From: Bacteroidales bacterium UBA714
Lineage (GTDB): Bacteria; Bacteroidota; Bacteroidia; Bacteroidales; UBA932
Length of the DNA stretch: 34,570 nt
NCBI GenBank assembly: GCA_002298075.1
Contig: DBLW01000124.1
Coordinates: forward strand, 1-34,570
Direction: 5' to 3'
This document shows, piece after piece, positions 7,238-15,074 of the stretch. Each line of letters opens with the position of its first letter. Position 1 is the first letter of the stretch. Under the pieces are notes generated by a model that worked only from the letters and a program-made list of their open reading frames with translations, was not told where the DNA came from and made no database searches. The position numbers and the translations under genes were made by a program.

Positions 7238-8224
7238 CTATTTACCCGCCTTTTTGAAAGCAGCGTAGCACCTCAGATACTGCTTAAGAGGGAAGGCAGG
7301 AGAGCCCATGAGGACCTGGCCGCTTTCCTTGACATTGCCAAGCACACCTGCCTGGGCGCCGAGCGTAGTGTCGTCCGCTATGGTCAAGTGCCCTGCAACC
7401 CCGACCTGTCCGGCTATGATGCAGTGGCTGCCTATTTTTGAAGATCCCGCTATACCGCTCTGTGAGGCCATTACCGTATCCGGACCAATCTCCACGTTAT
7501 GAGCTATCTGGCAGAGGTTATCTATCTTCGTACCGCGGCGTATCACCGTAGAGCCCATCTGCGACTTGTCAACGCAGACATTCGCGCCTATCTCCACATC
7601 GTCTTCCACAATGACATTTCCGGTATGCTCGATTTTCTTCCAGCTCTTGTCCTCAAGAGGGGCGAACCCGAACCCGTCCGAACCGATTACCGCATTGGCA
7701 TGTATAATAACATTGTCACCTATCACCATGCCCGGATAAATCCTCACTCCAGGATAGATGATGCATTTAGAGCCTATTTTCACGCCGTCTCCCACGTACA
7801 CGTGCTCGTATATTTTGGTGAAGCCCCCGATTTCGGCCTTCTTGCCGACATATGCGAAATCACCTATATATACCTTGCTTCCTATTTTAGAGGAAAGCCT
7901 GACACGGCATCTGAGCCCGCGGTATCTCCTATAAGAGCGCTTCTGCGCAGTCACATAGTCCAATAGCGAGGCCACTGCCGCATACGCGTCATCAACCCTG
8001 AGGAGCGTCGCCGTCACGGCCTCCTTGGGTACGAATGTCCTGTTTACTATTATTATATCCGATTTGCATGAATACACATAGTGCTCATACTTTGGATTGG
8101 CGAAAAAACAGATTGCGCCCGGCTTGCCGCTCTCAATGCGCGCAAAGGCCGTGACTGTCACTTCAGGATCACCGTCAACTGTCCCGCCCAGTATGTCAGC
8201 GATCTCTTTTGCCTTGAATTTCAT
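7238..8224 (-). CDS. lpxD: UDP-3-O-(3-hydroxyacyl)glucosamine N-acyltransferase
   Basis: LpxD adds the second 3-hydroxyacyl chain to the glucosamine nitrogen in lipid A synthesis. From the ATG at 8224 the protein has 328 residues: a uridine-binding N-terminal domain (IADILGGTVDGDPEVTVTAF near residues 8-27, then GAICFFANPKYEHYV), hexapeptide repeats from about residue 110 to 300, GSDGFGFAP at 181-189, and the catalytic QIAHNV motif with His242. The open frame extends upstream to 8311, but those 29 residues have no LpxD similarity and overlap the divergent rimP promoter, so I reject that start. It is the first gene of lpxD-lpxC-lpxA-wbqC, divergent from rimP. Confidence 0.95.
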   Translation of the reverse strand: MKFKAKEIADILGGTVDGDPEVTVTAFARIESGKPGAICFFANPKYEHYVYSCKSDIIIVNRTFVPKEAVTATLLRVDDAYAAVASLLDYVTAQKRSYRRYRGLRCRVRLSSKIGSKVYIGDFAYVGKKAEIGGFTKIYEHVYVGDGVKIGSKCIIYPGVRIYPGMVIGDNVIIHANAVIGSDGFGFAPLEDKSWKKIEHTGNVIVEDDVEIGANVCVDKSQMGSTVIRRGTKIDNLCQIAHNVEIGPDTVMASQSGIAGSSKIGSHCIIAGQVGVAGHLTIADDTTLGAQAGVLGNVKESGQVLMGSPAFPLKQYLRCYAAFKKAGK

Positions 8225-8252
8225 TATTTTGCAGGTTCTGGTACAACTTTTT

Positions 8253-8282
8253 TTTGTTATTCTGATTTTATTCGTACATTTG
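8253..8282 (+). promoter_or_regulatory. rimP-nusA-infB operon promoter
   Basis: TTTG (8253-8256), 18 nt, TACATTTG (8275-8282): a good match to the Bacteroidetes consensus with slightly short spacing. The implied start near 8288 is followed at once by a GC-rich hairpin. Confidence 0.6.
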
Positions 8283-8299
8283 CATCGTGAGAATGATTC

Positions 8300-8324
8300 A
8301 GGGGGCAGCAAGCCCCCTTATTTT
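8300..8324 (+). promoter_or_regulatory. GC hairpin plus T-rich tail in rimP leader (possible attenuator)
   Basis: AGGGGGC (8300-8306) pairs with GCCCCCT (8312-8318) around a 5-nt loop AGCAA and is followed by TATTTT. It lies between the promoter and the rimP ATG (8345), with no upstream plus-strand gene to terminate. It resembles a short intrinsic terminator, and NusA autoregulates its operon leader in E. coli. The T-tract is short, so termination may be partial. Confidence 0.55.
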
Positions 8325-8344
8325 ATGCATTTACAGGAAGCAGA

Positions 8345-8812
8345 ATGAACGTATCGGACATCATAGATGCAATGACAGGAGAAATCGTTGCACGCGGATT
8401 ATACATTGTTGACATTTCCGTCAGCAGGGACAATGACGTGACCCTTACAGTAGAGTCAGAGGAAGGGACAGTAGAGCTGGAGGACTGCGTTTCCCTGAGC
8501 CGCGCTTTCGAGGCAAAGTTCGACAGGGAGAAGGAGGACTATTCGCTCACCGTCAGCTCTGCCGGGCTTGACCAGCCTTTCAAGGTCCTGAAGCAATATC
8601 TTAAGGCAAGGGGGTCAAAGGTAGAAATCATGCTTAAGGGAGGCAGGAAGCTGGTCGGAACACTTACGGAGGCTGATGAAGAAGGCATAACGTTGAAATA
8701 TTCCGCAAAGGAAGCTGTCGAAGGCAAGAAGAAAAAAGAGATTGTGGAGCACGAGGACAGATATGCCATGGACCAGGTGAATTCCGTGCGTCCGTTCATT
8801 GAATTTGAATAA
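8345..8812 (+). CDS. rimP: Ribosome maturation factor RimP
   Basis: The 155-residue protein assists late assembly of the 30S subunit. The N-terminal alpha/beta domain (about 1-75) has the family pattern GLYIVDISVSRDNDVTLTVE, then VSLSRAFEAKFD and YSLTVSSAGLDQPF. The C-terminal SH3-like domain (about 80-155) carries VEIMLKGGRKLVGTLTEADE and a Lys-rich strand before VNSVRPFIEF. It lies 24 nt before nusA and 20 nt after the T-rich tail of the leader hairpin. The rimP-nusA-infB order is widely conserved. It shares the spacer with divergent lpxD. Confidence 0.95.
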   Translation: MNVSDIIDAMTGEIVARGLYIVDISVSRDNDVTLTVESEEGTVELEDCVSLSRAFEAKFDREKEDYSLTVSSAGLDQPFKVLKQYLKARGSKVEIMLKGGRKLVGTLTEADEEGITLKYSAKEAVEGKKKKEIVEHEDRYAMDQVNSVRPFIEFE

Positions 8813-8836
8813 TTACGTAAAAACAAATAAGAAACA

Positions 8837-10090
8837 ATGGAAAAGATAGAGCTTAAAGATGCTTTTGCAGAGTTCAAGAACCAGAAGAACATCGACAGGC
8901 CTACCATGATGGGGGTGCTCGAAGATGTGTTCAGAACTCAGATTGCCAAGACTTACGGTTCGGCGGAAAACTTCGACATCATCATCAACATCGACAAGGG
9001 AGACTGTGAGATATACTGGAACAGGGAGGTTGTCGAGGAAGTCGAAGACCCGAACACGCAGATAGCCATTTCCGACCTTGAGGAGGATGACTACGAGCTT
9101 GGGGAGACATTCGCAAAGAAAATTGAGCTTAAGGATTTCGGACGCCGCGGCATCCTGAACATCAGGCAGAACCTACAGGGAAGGATCATGGACATCGAGA
9201 AAGCCAATCTTTATAACAAGTACGTGGGCAAAATCGGAGAGATATTCACCGGTGAGGTCTATCAGACATGGGCAAAGGAAGCCCTCATACTCGATGAGGA
9301 CGGCAATGAGCTTAGGCTTCCGAAGTCAGAGCAGATTCCGGGCGAACACTTCAAGAAGAACGACACCGTAAGAGCCATCATCAAGAGCGTGGAGATGAAA
9401 AACAACACCACACCGTACATCGTTCTTTCACGCGTGACTCCGGAATTCCTCGAGAAACTCTTCGAACAGGAGGTTCCTGAGATTTATGACGGCCTGATAA
9501 CCATAAAGAAAGTCGTGCGCGTACCTGGCGAGAGGGCCAAGGTTGCCGTGGAGTCATATGATGAGAGAATCGACCCTATCGGAGCATGTATAGGTGTCAA
9601 GGGCTCGCGTATCATCGGCATCGTGAGGGAGCTGCGCAACGAGAACATAGACGTTCTCCAGTGGACTTCGAACACTCAGCTGCTCATCCAGAGGGCTCTC
9701 AATCCTGCAAAGATTTCTTCAATCGTGCTCGGCGGGGAAGAAGACAAGATCAAGGTATTCATGCTGCCTGACGAGGTGAAGAAAGGTATCGGTAAGGGAG
9801 GATGCAACATCCGCCTGGCCAGCATGCTCGTGGGCAAGGAAATCGAGGTATGGAGAGAACTTCCGGCAGAGGACACCGCGGAAGATGAGGAGGACGTGCT
9901 CCTTAGCGAATTCAGCGATGTAATCGAGAGCTGGATAATAGAGAAGCTGCAGGGAATCGGATGCGACACGGCCAAGAGCGTGCTCGCGCTTTCCGCAGCG
10001 GACATAGCCAAGAGGGCCGACCTTGAAGACGAGACTGTCGAGGAGGTAATGGACATCCTGCGGGCGGAATTTGAAGAAGACGAAGAATAA
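8837..10090 (+). CDS. nusA: Transcription termination/antitermination factor NusA
   Basis: NusA binds RNA polymerase and nascent RNA and controls pausing, termination and antitermination. The 417 residues show the usual order: RNAP-binding N-terminal domain (about 1-135), S1 domain (about 138-205, GEIFTGEVYQTW), KH1 and KH2 (about 225-345) with DPIGACIGVKGSRIIGIVREL and IGKGGCNIRLASMLVGKEIEV. A short helical C-terminal repeat (about 360-410, IEKLQGIGCDTAKSVLALS) is followed by an acidic tail. It lies between rimP (24-nt gap) and infB (23-nt gap) and is the candidate autoregulator of the leader hairpin upstream of rimP. Confidence 0.96.
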   Translation: MEKIELKDAFAEFKNQKNIDRPTMMGVLEDVFRTQIAKTYGSAENFDIIINIDKGDCEIYWNREVVEEVEDPNTQIAISDLEEDDYELGETFAKKIELKDFGRRGILNIRQNLQGRIMDIEKANLYNKYVGKIGEIFTGEVYQTWAKEALILDEDGNELRLPKSEQIPGEHFKKNDTVRAIIKSVEMKNNTTPYIVLSRVTPEFLEKLFEQEVPEIYDGLITIKKVVRVPGERAKVAVESYDERIDPIGACIGVKGSRIIGIVRELRNENIDVLQWTSNTQLLIQRALNPAKISSIVLGGEEDKIKVFMLPDEVKKGIGKGGCNIRLASMLVGKEIEVWRELPAEDTAEDEEDVLLSEFSDVIESWIIEKLQGIGCDTAKSVLALSAADIAKRADLEDETVEEVMDILRAEFEEDEE

Positions 10091-10113
10091 GAACAAAATC
10101 TAAGGGGTAAAAT

Positions 10114-13100
10114 ATGGCAGAAATCAGACTAAGCAAACTGACAAAACAATTCAGCATCGGACTTCAGAGACTCGTTGACTTCCTCAACGAGAAAGGAGCC
10201 AATGTGGAGATGAATCCGAACGCAAAAGTGTCGGACGTGTATCTCCCGGAAATAGAGGCAAAGTTCGGTGAAGACCTGAAACTTAAGAAAGATTCGGAAA
10301 AAGTGACCATCAAGCTCAAGGAGATGATTGAGCTTGGAGGCAAGAAGAAGCCGAACCAGGAGGAAGAGGAAGCTCCTGAAAAAGAAATCATAATAAAGAG
10401 CAATGTCCTGGAGACCGAAGCCCCTAAAGCACAGCCTAAGCCTGCGCAGGAAGAGGCAAAGGCACAGCCGGAGGCAATAGCAGTTGAAGAGGACATCAAG
10501 CCGGCAGCTGTGCAGGCGGCCGCCCAGACCACGCCGGAGGTTCCGGCAAAGGCCGAGGCTGCACCGGTGGACAGCCATAAGCCGCAAGGCGCTGCAGAAG
10601 GCGGCCTGAAGGTTATCGACAAGATTGACCTTTCGCAATTCGAGAAAAAGAAGAAAAGCGAGGTGAAAGAGGAGGCTCCGGCAGTCAAGCCGGCAGCGGA
10701 GCAGGTTTCCGCCCCTACCCCAGCGGAAGAGCCAGCGCATCCGGCGAAGACAGAGCCTGCCCAAAGGACGGAGAGCCCGGCCAAGGAGGCTGAGCAGCCG
10801 GCAGAAAAGCCGGTTCAGAAGCCTGTCCAGGAAGCTAAGCCGGAGGTCCGTGAAAGGACGGAGCCACGCGAGATAAAGGTTGAAGTCGAAAGGCTTGCCG
10901 GCCCTAAGGTGGTTGACAAGATTGACCTTTCACAGTTTGACCGCAAGAAGAAGAAAAAGAAAAAGAGGGAGAGAATAGACAAGCCGGGAATCCAGAAGGT
11001 TGACGTGACTAAAGTCGAGGCAGACAACAAGTCGGCAAAGAAGGACAAGAACGGCAAACCTGCTGCAGGCCCTGGCCAGAGGCCGCAGCGTCCGGGAGCA
11101 CAGGCCCAGCAGGGCGCGGCTGCAGGAAAGAACGGCAAGAAGAGCCGCCGTGACCGCGGTGGCGACAAGTTCAAGCCGGCTATGACCGAAGCCGAGCAGG
11201 AAGAGATGCAGAAGGAAATCCAGAAGCAGATCAAGGAGACATATGCCCGCATGAACGAAAGCAAGAAGGGCAATTTCGGCGCCAAGCACAGGAAGGAAAA
11301 GAGAGAGCTTGCCTCACAGAGGATGCAGGAGGAGATGGAGCTTCAGGAGATGGAGCAGAAGGTTCTTAAGGTAACAGAGTTCGTCACCGTGAATGACCTT
11401 GCCACCCTCATGAACAACACCCCTGTGACCAAGGTCATCGGAGCATGCATGAGCCTGGGAATGATGGTGTCAATCAACCAGCGTCTCGATGCGGAGACCC
11501 TCGTGCTTGTTGCGGAAGAGTTCGGATATGAGGTCGAGTTCGTTACGGCAAACCTTACGGACGCCATTACACAGGGCGAGGCTGAGGACAGCGAGGAGGA
11601 CCTCCAGTCAAGGCCTCCTGTGATTACGGTCATGGGACACGTTGACCACGGTAAGACTTCCCTCCTTGACTATATCCGCAAGGCCAATGTGATCGCCGGT
11701 GAGGCGGGCGGTATCACCCAGCACATCGGAGCGTACAACGTGAAGCTTCCTGACGGGCAGAGAATCACCTTCCTTGACACTCCTGGACACGAGGCCTTCA
11801 CAGCCATGCGTGCAAGAGGTGCGAAGATGACCGACCTTGCAATCATAATCATCGCAGCCGACGACGCCATAATGCCTCAGACAATAGAAGCCATCAACCA
11901 TGCGCAGGCTGCAGGCGTACCTATGGTATTCGCAATCAACAAGATAGACAAGCCGGGAGCCAATCCTGAGAAAATCAGGGAACAGCTTTCGAACATGAAT
12001 ATCCTTGTCGAGGACTGGGGCGGAAAGTTCCAGTGCCAGGAAATCTCGGCCAAGAAGGGAATCAATGTTGACCTGCTCCTTGAGAAGGTTCTGCTTGAGG
12101 CGGAGATGCTTGACCTCAAGGCCAATCCGGACCGCAGGGCAAGCGGAGCCGTCATAGAGTCTTCACTGGACAAGGGACGCGGATATCTTGCAACCGTCCT
12201 CGTACAGAACGGAACAATGAGAGTCGGCGACATGATGCTCAGCGGATGCTACACGGGAAAAATAAAGGCAATGTTCAATGAGCGCGGCCAGAAAGTGGAG
12301 GAGGCAGGCCCTTCAACTCCGGTTTCAGTCCTCGGTCTGAACGGTGCGCCTACCGCCGGTGAGACATTCAACATAATGGCTGACGAGAAAGAGGCCAAGG
12401 AGATTGCCAACAAGAGGGAGCAGCTCATAAGAATCCAGGGCATCAAGACCCAGAAGCACATGACGCTGGAGGAAATCGGAAGGCGAATCGCCATCGGAAA
12501 CTTCAAGGAGCTGAATGTGATTGTGAAGGGAGACGTGGACGGCTCGGTCGAGGCGCTTTCGGACTCAATCATCAAGCTTTCTACGGAAGAGGTTCGCGTG
12601 AATGTCATCCACAAGGCTGTCGGTGCCATTTCAGAGTCGGATATCCTGCTTGCAGCGGCTTCTGATGCAATCATCATCGGCTTCCAGGTGCGTCCTATGA
12701 CAAGTGCCCGCAAGCTGGCCGAGAAGGAGGAAATCGAAATCCGTCTCTACTCCGTCATCTACGACTGTATCAACGAGCTCAAGAGCGGTATCGAGGGTAT
12801 GCTCGAGCCGGAGCAGAAAGAGGAGATTACCGCAACTGCCGAGGTCATGGAGACATTCAAGATTTCAAAGGTCGGAACCATCGCCGGATGTATGGTCCGC
12901 GAGGGCAAGCTCCTCAGAACTGCGAAGGTACGCGTAATCCGCGACGGCATCGTGGTCTATACAGGAGAGCTCGGTTCCCTCAAGAGGTTCAAGGACGATG
13001 TCAAGGAAGTGGCTTCAGGACTTGACTGCGGTCTGAATATCCAGGGCTACAATGACATTAAGGTCGGCGACGTCGTGGAGGCATACACCATTGTCGAGAT

Positions 13101-13116
13101 TAAGAAGACTTTGTAA
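10114..13116 (+). CDS. infB: Translation initiation factor IF-2
   Basis: IF-2 is the GTPase that brings initiator tRNA to the 30S subunit and promotes subunit joining. The 1000-residue protein starts with an IF2_N domain (about 1-55). A long Ala/Pro/Glu/Lys-rich disordered linker (about 60-400) follows and contains the duplicated motif DKIDLSQF at 169-176 and 268-275, each followed by a Lys run. A second N-terminal subdomain, the G domain with G1 GHVDHGKTS (508-516), G3 DTPGHEAF and G4 NKIDKP, and the beta-barrel and C-terminal domains complete it. It is the last gene of the rimP operon and is followed by a strong terminator. Confidence 0.97.
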   Translation: MAEIRLSKLTKQFSIGLQRLVDFLNEKGANVEMNPNAKVSDVYLPEIEAKFGEDLKLKKDSEKVTIKLKEMIELGGKKKPNQEEEEAPEKEIIIKSNVLETEAPKAQPKPAQEEAKAQPEAIAVEEDIKPAAVQAAAQTTPEVPAKAEAAPVDSHKPQGAAEGGLKVIDKIDLSQFEKKKKSEVKEEAPAVKPAAEQVSAPTPAEEPAHPAKTEPAQRTESPAKEAEQPAEKPVQKPVQEAKPEVRERTEPREIKVEVERLAGPKVVDKIDLSQFDRKKKKKKKRERIDKPGIQKVDVTKVEADNKSAKKDKNGKPAAGPGQRPQRPGAQAQQGAAAGKNGKKSRRDRGGDKFKPAMTEAEQEEMQKEIQKQIKETYARMNESKKGNFGAKHRKEKRELASQRMQEEMELQEMEQKVLKVTEFVTVNDLATLMNNTPVTKVIGACMSLGMMVSINQRLDAETLVLVAEEFGYEVEFVTANLTDAITQGEAEDSEEDLQSRPPVITVMGHVDHGKTSLLDYIRKANVIAGEAGGITQHIGAYNVKLPDGQRITFLDTPGHEAFTAMRARGAKMTDLAIIIIAADDAIMPQTIEAINHAQAAGVPMVFAINKIDKPGANPEKIREQLSNMNILVEDWGGKFQCQEISAKKGINVDLLLEKVLLEAEMLDLKANPDRRASGAVIESSLDKGRGYLATVLVQNGTMRVGDMMLSGCYTGKIKAMFNERGQKVEEAGPSTPVSVLGLNGAPTAGETFNIMADEKEAKEIANKREQLIRIQGIKTQKHMTLEEIGRRIAIGNFKELNVIVKGDVDGSVEALSDSIIKLSTEEVRVNVIHKAVGAISESDILLAAASDAIIIGFQVRPMTSARKLAEKEEIEIRLYSVIYDCINELKSGIEGMLEPEQKEEITATAEVMETFKISKVGTIAGCMVREGKLLRTAKVRVIRDGIVVYTGELGSLKRFKDDVKEVASGLDCGLNIQGYNDIKVGDVVEAYTIVEIKKTL

Positions 13117-13135
13117 TCCCTCATTGGGACATTCT

Positions 13136-13179
13136 AAAAAAGCAGCCGGCTGAAAGTAAATTTTAGCCGGCTGCTTTTT
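13136..13179. terminator. Bidirectional intrinsic terminator between infB and folP
   Basis: An A6 run and GCAGCCGGCT (to 13151) pair with AGCCGGCTGC and a T5 run (13165-13179) across a 13-nt loop. A-tracts and T-tracts flank the stem on both sides, so it can end infB (plus) and folP (minus) transcripts. Confidence 0.92.
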
Positions 13180-13253
13180 GTTATACAGGTTCGGGACGTC
13201 TCTCCCAAAGCTACGCGCCTGGCCAGTCCAGGTCAACATGAAAATGGCCGGGA

Positions 13254-14063
13254 TTATCCGAGAATGCGGTACAATTGCACTGTCTGGAGAGCCTGGGCAA
13301 CATCATGGACACGGAGGATGTCAGCTCCGAGCTGCAAAGCCCTGTAATGAAGGACCTGTGTTGCCGGAAGGGATTCTTCAGGAGTGATGTTGAAATGCCG
13401 GTATATCATGCTCTTGCGGGAGACTCCCACAAGGATTCTTCTGTCTCCGCACATTGCTTTCAGGCAGGACAGACCGCCAAGAAGCTCATAATTTTGTGCG
13501 ACATTCTTGGCAAAACCGAATCCGGGATCCAGAATCCAGTCCTTTATGCCGGCCGCTTCGGCCTTTTCAGCAAACACGGCAAAATACCGGGCAACCTCAC
13601 GGGTCACGTCATCATAGTCACATAGCGACTGCATTGTCTTAGGGGTGCCCTTCTTGTGCATGGCAACATACTGAAGCCCTAACCGGCCGACAGTCTGAAG
13701 CATGTCCGGATCATCCTCCCCTGCCGAAATGTCATTCACGATGAAATCCCCTATCAGCCCGAAGGTTCTTTCAACAATATCCGCCCAATAAGTGTCAACG
13801 GAGATGCGGACATCAGGGAAGGCTTCCCTGATTGCTTTAAGGGCAGGTTCAAGACGGCGCCACTCCTCCTCCGGACCGACAGCCTCAGAACCAGGCCTTG
13901 TGGAGCATGCCCCTATGTCAATGATGCCGGCTCCTTCTGTAATAAGCATTTCTGTCCTTGCAAGGGCCGCATCGGTACCCCCGCATCTGCTTTGGGCGAA
14001 ATAGGAATCATCCGTCAGATTCACTATGCCCATTATGTCTATTTTCCTGTTTTTGTCAATCAT
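13254..14063 (-). CDS. folP: Dihydropteroate synthase
   Basis: FolP condenses p-aminobenzoate with dihydropterin pyrophosphate in folate synthesis and is the sulfonamide target. The 269-residue protein shows MGIVNLTDDSYF (residues 11-22), the STRPGSE pterin/pyrophosphate loop, ISVDTYWADIVE, NDISAG, DPGFGFAKN, LVGVSRKSM and the C-terminal RVHDV. The first motif reads NLTDDSY where many enzymes have N-x-TPDSF; Bacteroides-type enzymes also vary there. It is transcribed from a tandem set of repeat-borne promoters (14098-14287) and converges on infB across a shared terminator. Confidence 0.95.
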   Translation of the reverse strand: MIDKNRKIDIMGIVNLTDDSYFAQSRCGGTDAALARTEMLITEGAGIIDIGACSTRPGSEAVGPEEEWRRLEPALKAIREAFPDVRISVDTYWADIVERTFGLIGDFIVNDISAGEDDPDMLQTVGRLGLQYVAMHKKGTPKTMQSLCDYDDVTREVARYFAVFAEKAEAAGIKDWILDPGFGFAKNVAQNYELLGGLSCLKAMCGDRRILVGVSRKSMIYRHFNITPEESLPATQVLHYRALQLGADILRVHDVAQALQTVQLYRILG

Positions 14064-14097
14064 AATCTCATTTCATCCTCTTGCCGAGACGCAGGCG

Positions 14098-14129
14098 CAA
14101 ATATAGCCAAAGTTGAGAGCAGAAGCAAA
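14098..14129 (-). promoter_or_regulatory. folP promoter P1 (repeat unit 1)
   Basis: Minus strand: TTTG (14129-14126), 20 nt, TATATTTG (14105-14098), a perfect match to consensus. The TTTG is part of the palindrome arm of element R1. The leader to the folP ATG is about 28-30 nt. Confidence 0.72.
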
Positions 14130-14148
14130 GCTTGCTTTGATTATGCCG
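14119..14148 (+). repeat. Palindromic 30-nt element, copy R1
   Basis: GCAGA, AG, arm CAAAGC (14126-14131), TT, arm GCTTTG (14134-14139), AT, TATGCCG (14142-14148). The arms are exact complements. Confidence 0.8.
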
Positions 14149-14176
14149 AAACCAAGCGTATATATGAACGTAAGTT

Positions 14177-14208
14177 CAAATATAGCTAAAGTTGAGAGCA
14201 GAAGCAAA
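14177..14208 (-). promoter_or_regulatory. folP promoter P2 (repeat unit 2)
   Basis: TTTG (14208-14205), 20 nt, TATATTTG (14184-14177) on the minus strand: the same perfect spacing as P1, 79 bp further upstream of folP. Confidence 0.65.
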
Positions 14209-14227
14209 GCTTGCTTTGATTATGCCG
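14198..14227 (+). repeat. Palindromic 30-nt element, copy R2
   Basis: Same arms as R1: CAAAGC (14205-14210), TT, GCTTTG (14213-14218), flanked by GCAGA and TATGCCG. Confidence 0.8.
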
Positions 14228-14255
14228 AGACCAAGCGTATATGTGAGCGTCAGCT

Positions 14256-14287
14256 CAAATATAGCCAAAGTTGAGAGCAGAGGGAAA
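14256..14287 (-). promoter_or_regulatory. folP promoter P3 (variant -33 box)
   Basis: TATATTTG (14263-14256) on the minus strand, with TTTC (14287-14284) in place of TTTG at 20-nt spacing, because the palindrome arm differs in this unit. Probably weaker than P1 and P2. Confidence 0.5.
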
Positions 14288-14306
14288 ATTTATTTTCACT
14301 ATGCCG
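14277..14306 (+). repeat. Palindromic 30-nt element, copy R3 (variant arms)
   Basis: GCAGA, GG, arm GAAAAT (14284-14289), TT, arm ATTTTC (14292-14297), AC, TATGCCG (14300-14306). Both arms differ from R1/R2 yet stay complementary. Confidence 0.8.
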
Positions 14307-14324
14307 GAACGGACAAATTTTCCG

Positions 14325-14332
14325 TATCTTTG
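14325..14332 (+). promoter_or_regulatory. -7 box for tmk
   Basis: TATCTTTG matches TAnnTTTG on the plus strand. The -33 box is not evident. The implied start near 14338 leaves a leader of about 17 nt and rules out an upstream in-frame ATG at 14271 as the tmk start. Confidence 0.55.
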
Positions 14333-14354
14333 CCGTGCTAATTACGGAAAAGAC

Positions 14355-15074
14355 ATGCTTGTAGTCATTGAAGGCCTGGACGGGGCAGGAAAGTCCACCC
14401 AGGTCAAAAAACTGAAAAAATATCTCGAAAGCATTTTCGGCACAATAGAATACATACATTTCCCACGCTACGACGCCCCTGTATATGGAGGACTTGTCAG
14501 CCGGTTCCTCAAGGGGGAATTCGGGAACATCGGCACCGTACACCCTCAGCTTGTGGCTCTTCTTTTCGCAGAAGACAGACATGCGGCAGCTCCGCAAATG
14601 AAAGCCGCACTTGATGAGGGCAAATGCGTGCTCCTGGACCGCTATGTGTATTCAAACATCGCATACCAGTGCGCTAAGCTGAAGGACCATGATGAAGCCA
14701 AGAGTCTGAGGGACTGGATATTCAATACCGAATACGGACCTTTCGGGCTTCCTCAGCCTGATCTCAACATTTTCCTTGATGTGCCTATCGGATTCGTGGA
14801 GTCAAGACTGAAAAGCCAGCGTGGGGGCGACGACAGGCAATATCTTGACGGTGCCCAGGACATCCATGAGGCTGACATCGAATTTCAAAAGCATGTACGC
14901 GACAAATATAGGGAGGAGTGCAGACTTGACCCTAAATTCATAAGGATAGACTGCTCTGACGAGTATGGGGAGATGCTTCCTCCTGAGGAAATTTTCGCCA
15001 AGGTCAAAGCAGTGGTTGACCCGGCAATGGAAAACGGCACGGCAACACAGACCGGTGCGCTGACAGGGAAATGA
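14355..15074 (+). CDS. tmk: Thymidylate kinase
   Basis: Tmk phosphorylates dTMP to dTDP. From the ATG at 14355 the protein has 239 residues and begins MLVVIEGLDGAGKST, with the P-loop at residues 7-15. It continues with HFPRYDAPVYGGLV, the DRY motif at 95-97 in LLDRYVYSNIAYQ, and a LID region around SRLKSQRGGDDRQYLDG. An in-frame ATG at 14271 would add 28 residues encoded by the repeat array and is upstream of the -7 box, so it is rejected. The length exceeds the common 205-215 because of the long LID and C-terminal part, as in other Bacteroidetes homologues. The stop overlaps the next start (ATGA). Confidence 0.95.
   Translation: MLVVIEGLDGAGKSTQVKKLKKYLESIFGTIEYIHFPRYDAPVYGGLVSRFLKGEFGNIGTVHPQLVALLFAEDRHAAAPQMKAALDEGKCVLLDRYVYSNIAYQCAKLKDHDEAKSLRDWIFNTEYGPFGLPQPDLNIFLDVPIGFVESRLKSQRGGDDRQYLDGAQDIHEADIEFQKHVRDKYREECRLDPKFIRIDCSDEYGEMLPPEEIFAKVKAVVDPAMENGTATQTGALTGK

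Larger units (their letters stand above)
14098..14306. repeat. 79-bp tandem repeat array (2.6 units) carrying promoters
   Basis: Units start with CAAATATA at 14098, 14177 and 14256, an exact 79-bp period. Units 1 and 2 are nearly identical. The third diverges after 14281, where its palindrome arms change, and stops at 14306. The array fills most of the folP-tmk spacer. A single inverted unit lies at 34486-34536. Confidence 0.9.

Noticed and set aside
10129..10784. Long minus-strand open frames opposite the infB linker (about 200 residues)
   Set aside because: They mirror the Ala/Pro/Glu/Lys-rich linker in other frames, with Leu/Arg/Cys-rich or Ser/Ala-rich composition and no family resemblance.
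14098..14306. CRISPR-like array in the folP-tmk spacer
   Set aside because: The 79-bp unit is repeated almost in full with no variable spacers, only 2.6 units exist, and the units carry promoter boxes. No cas gene is present.
14271..14354. N-terminal extension of thymidylate kinase from the ATG at 14271
   Set aside because: It would be encoded by the repeat array and lies upstream of the TATCTTTG box; the family N-terminus begins at 14355.
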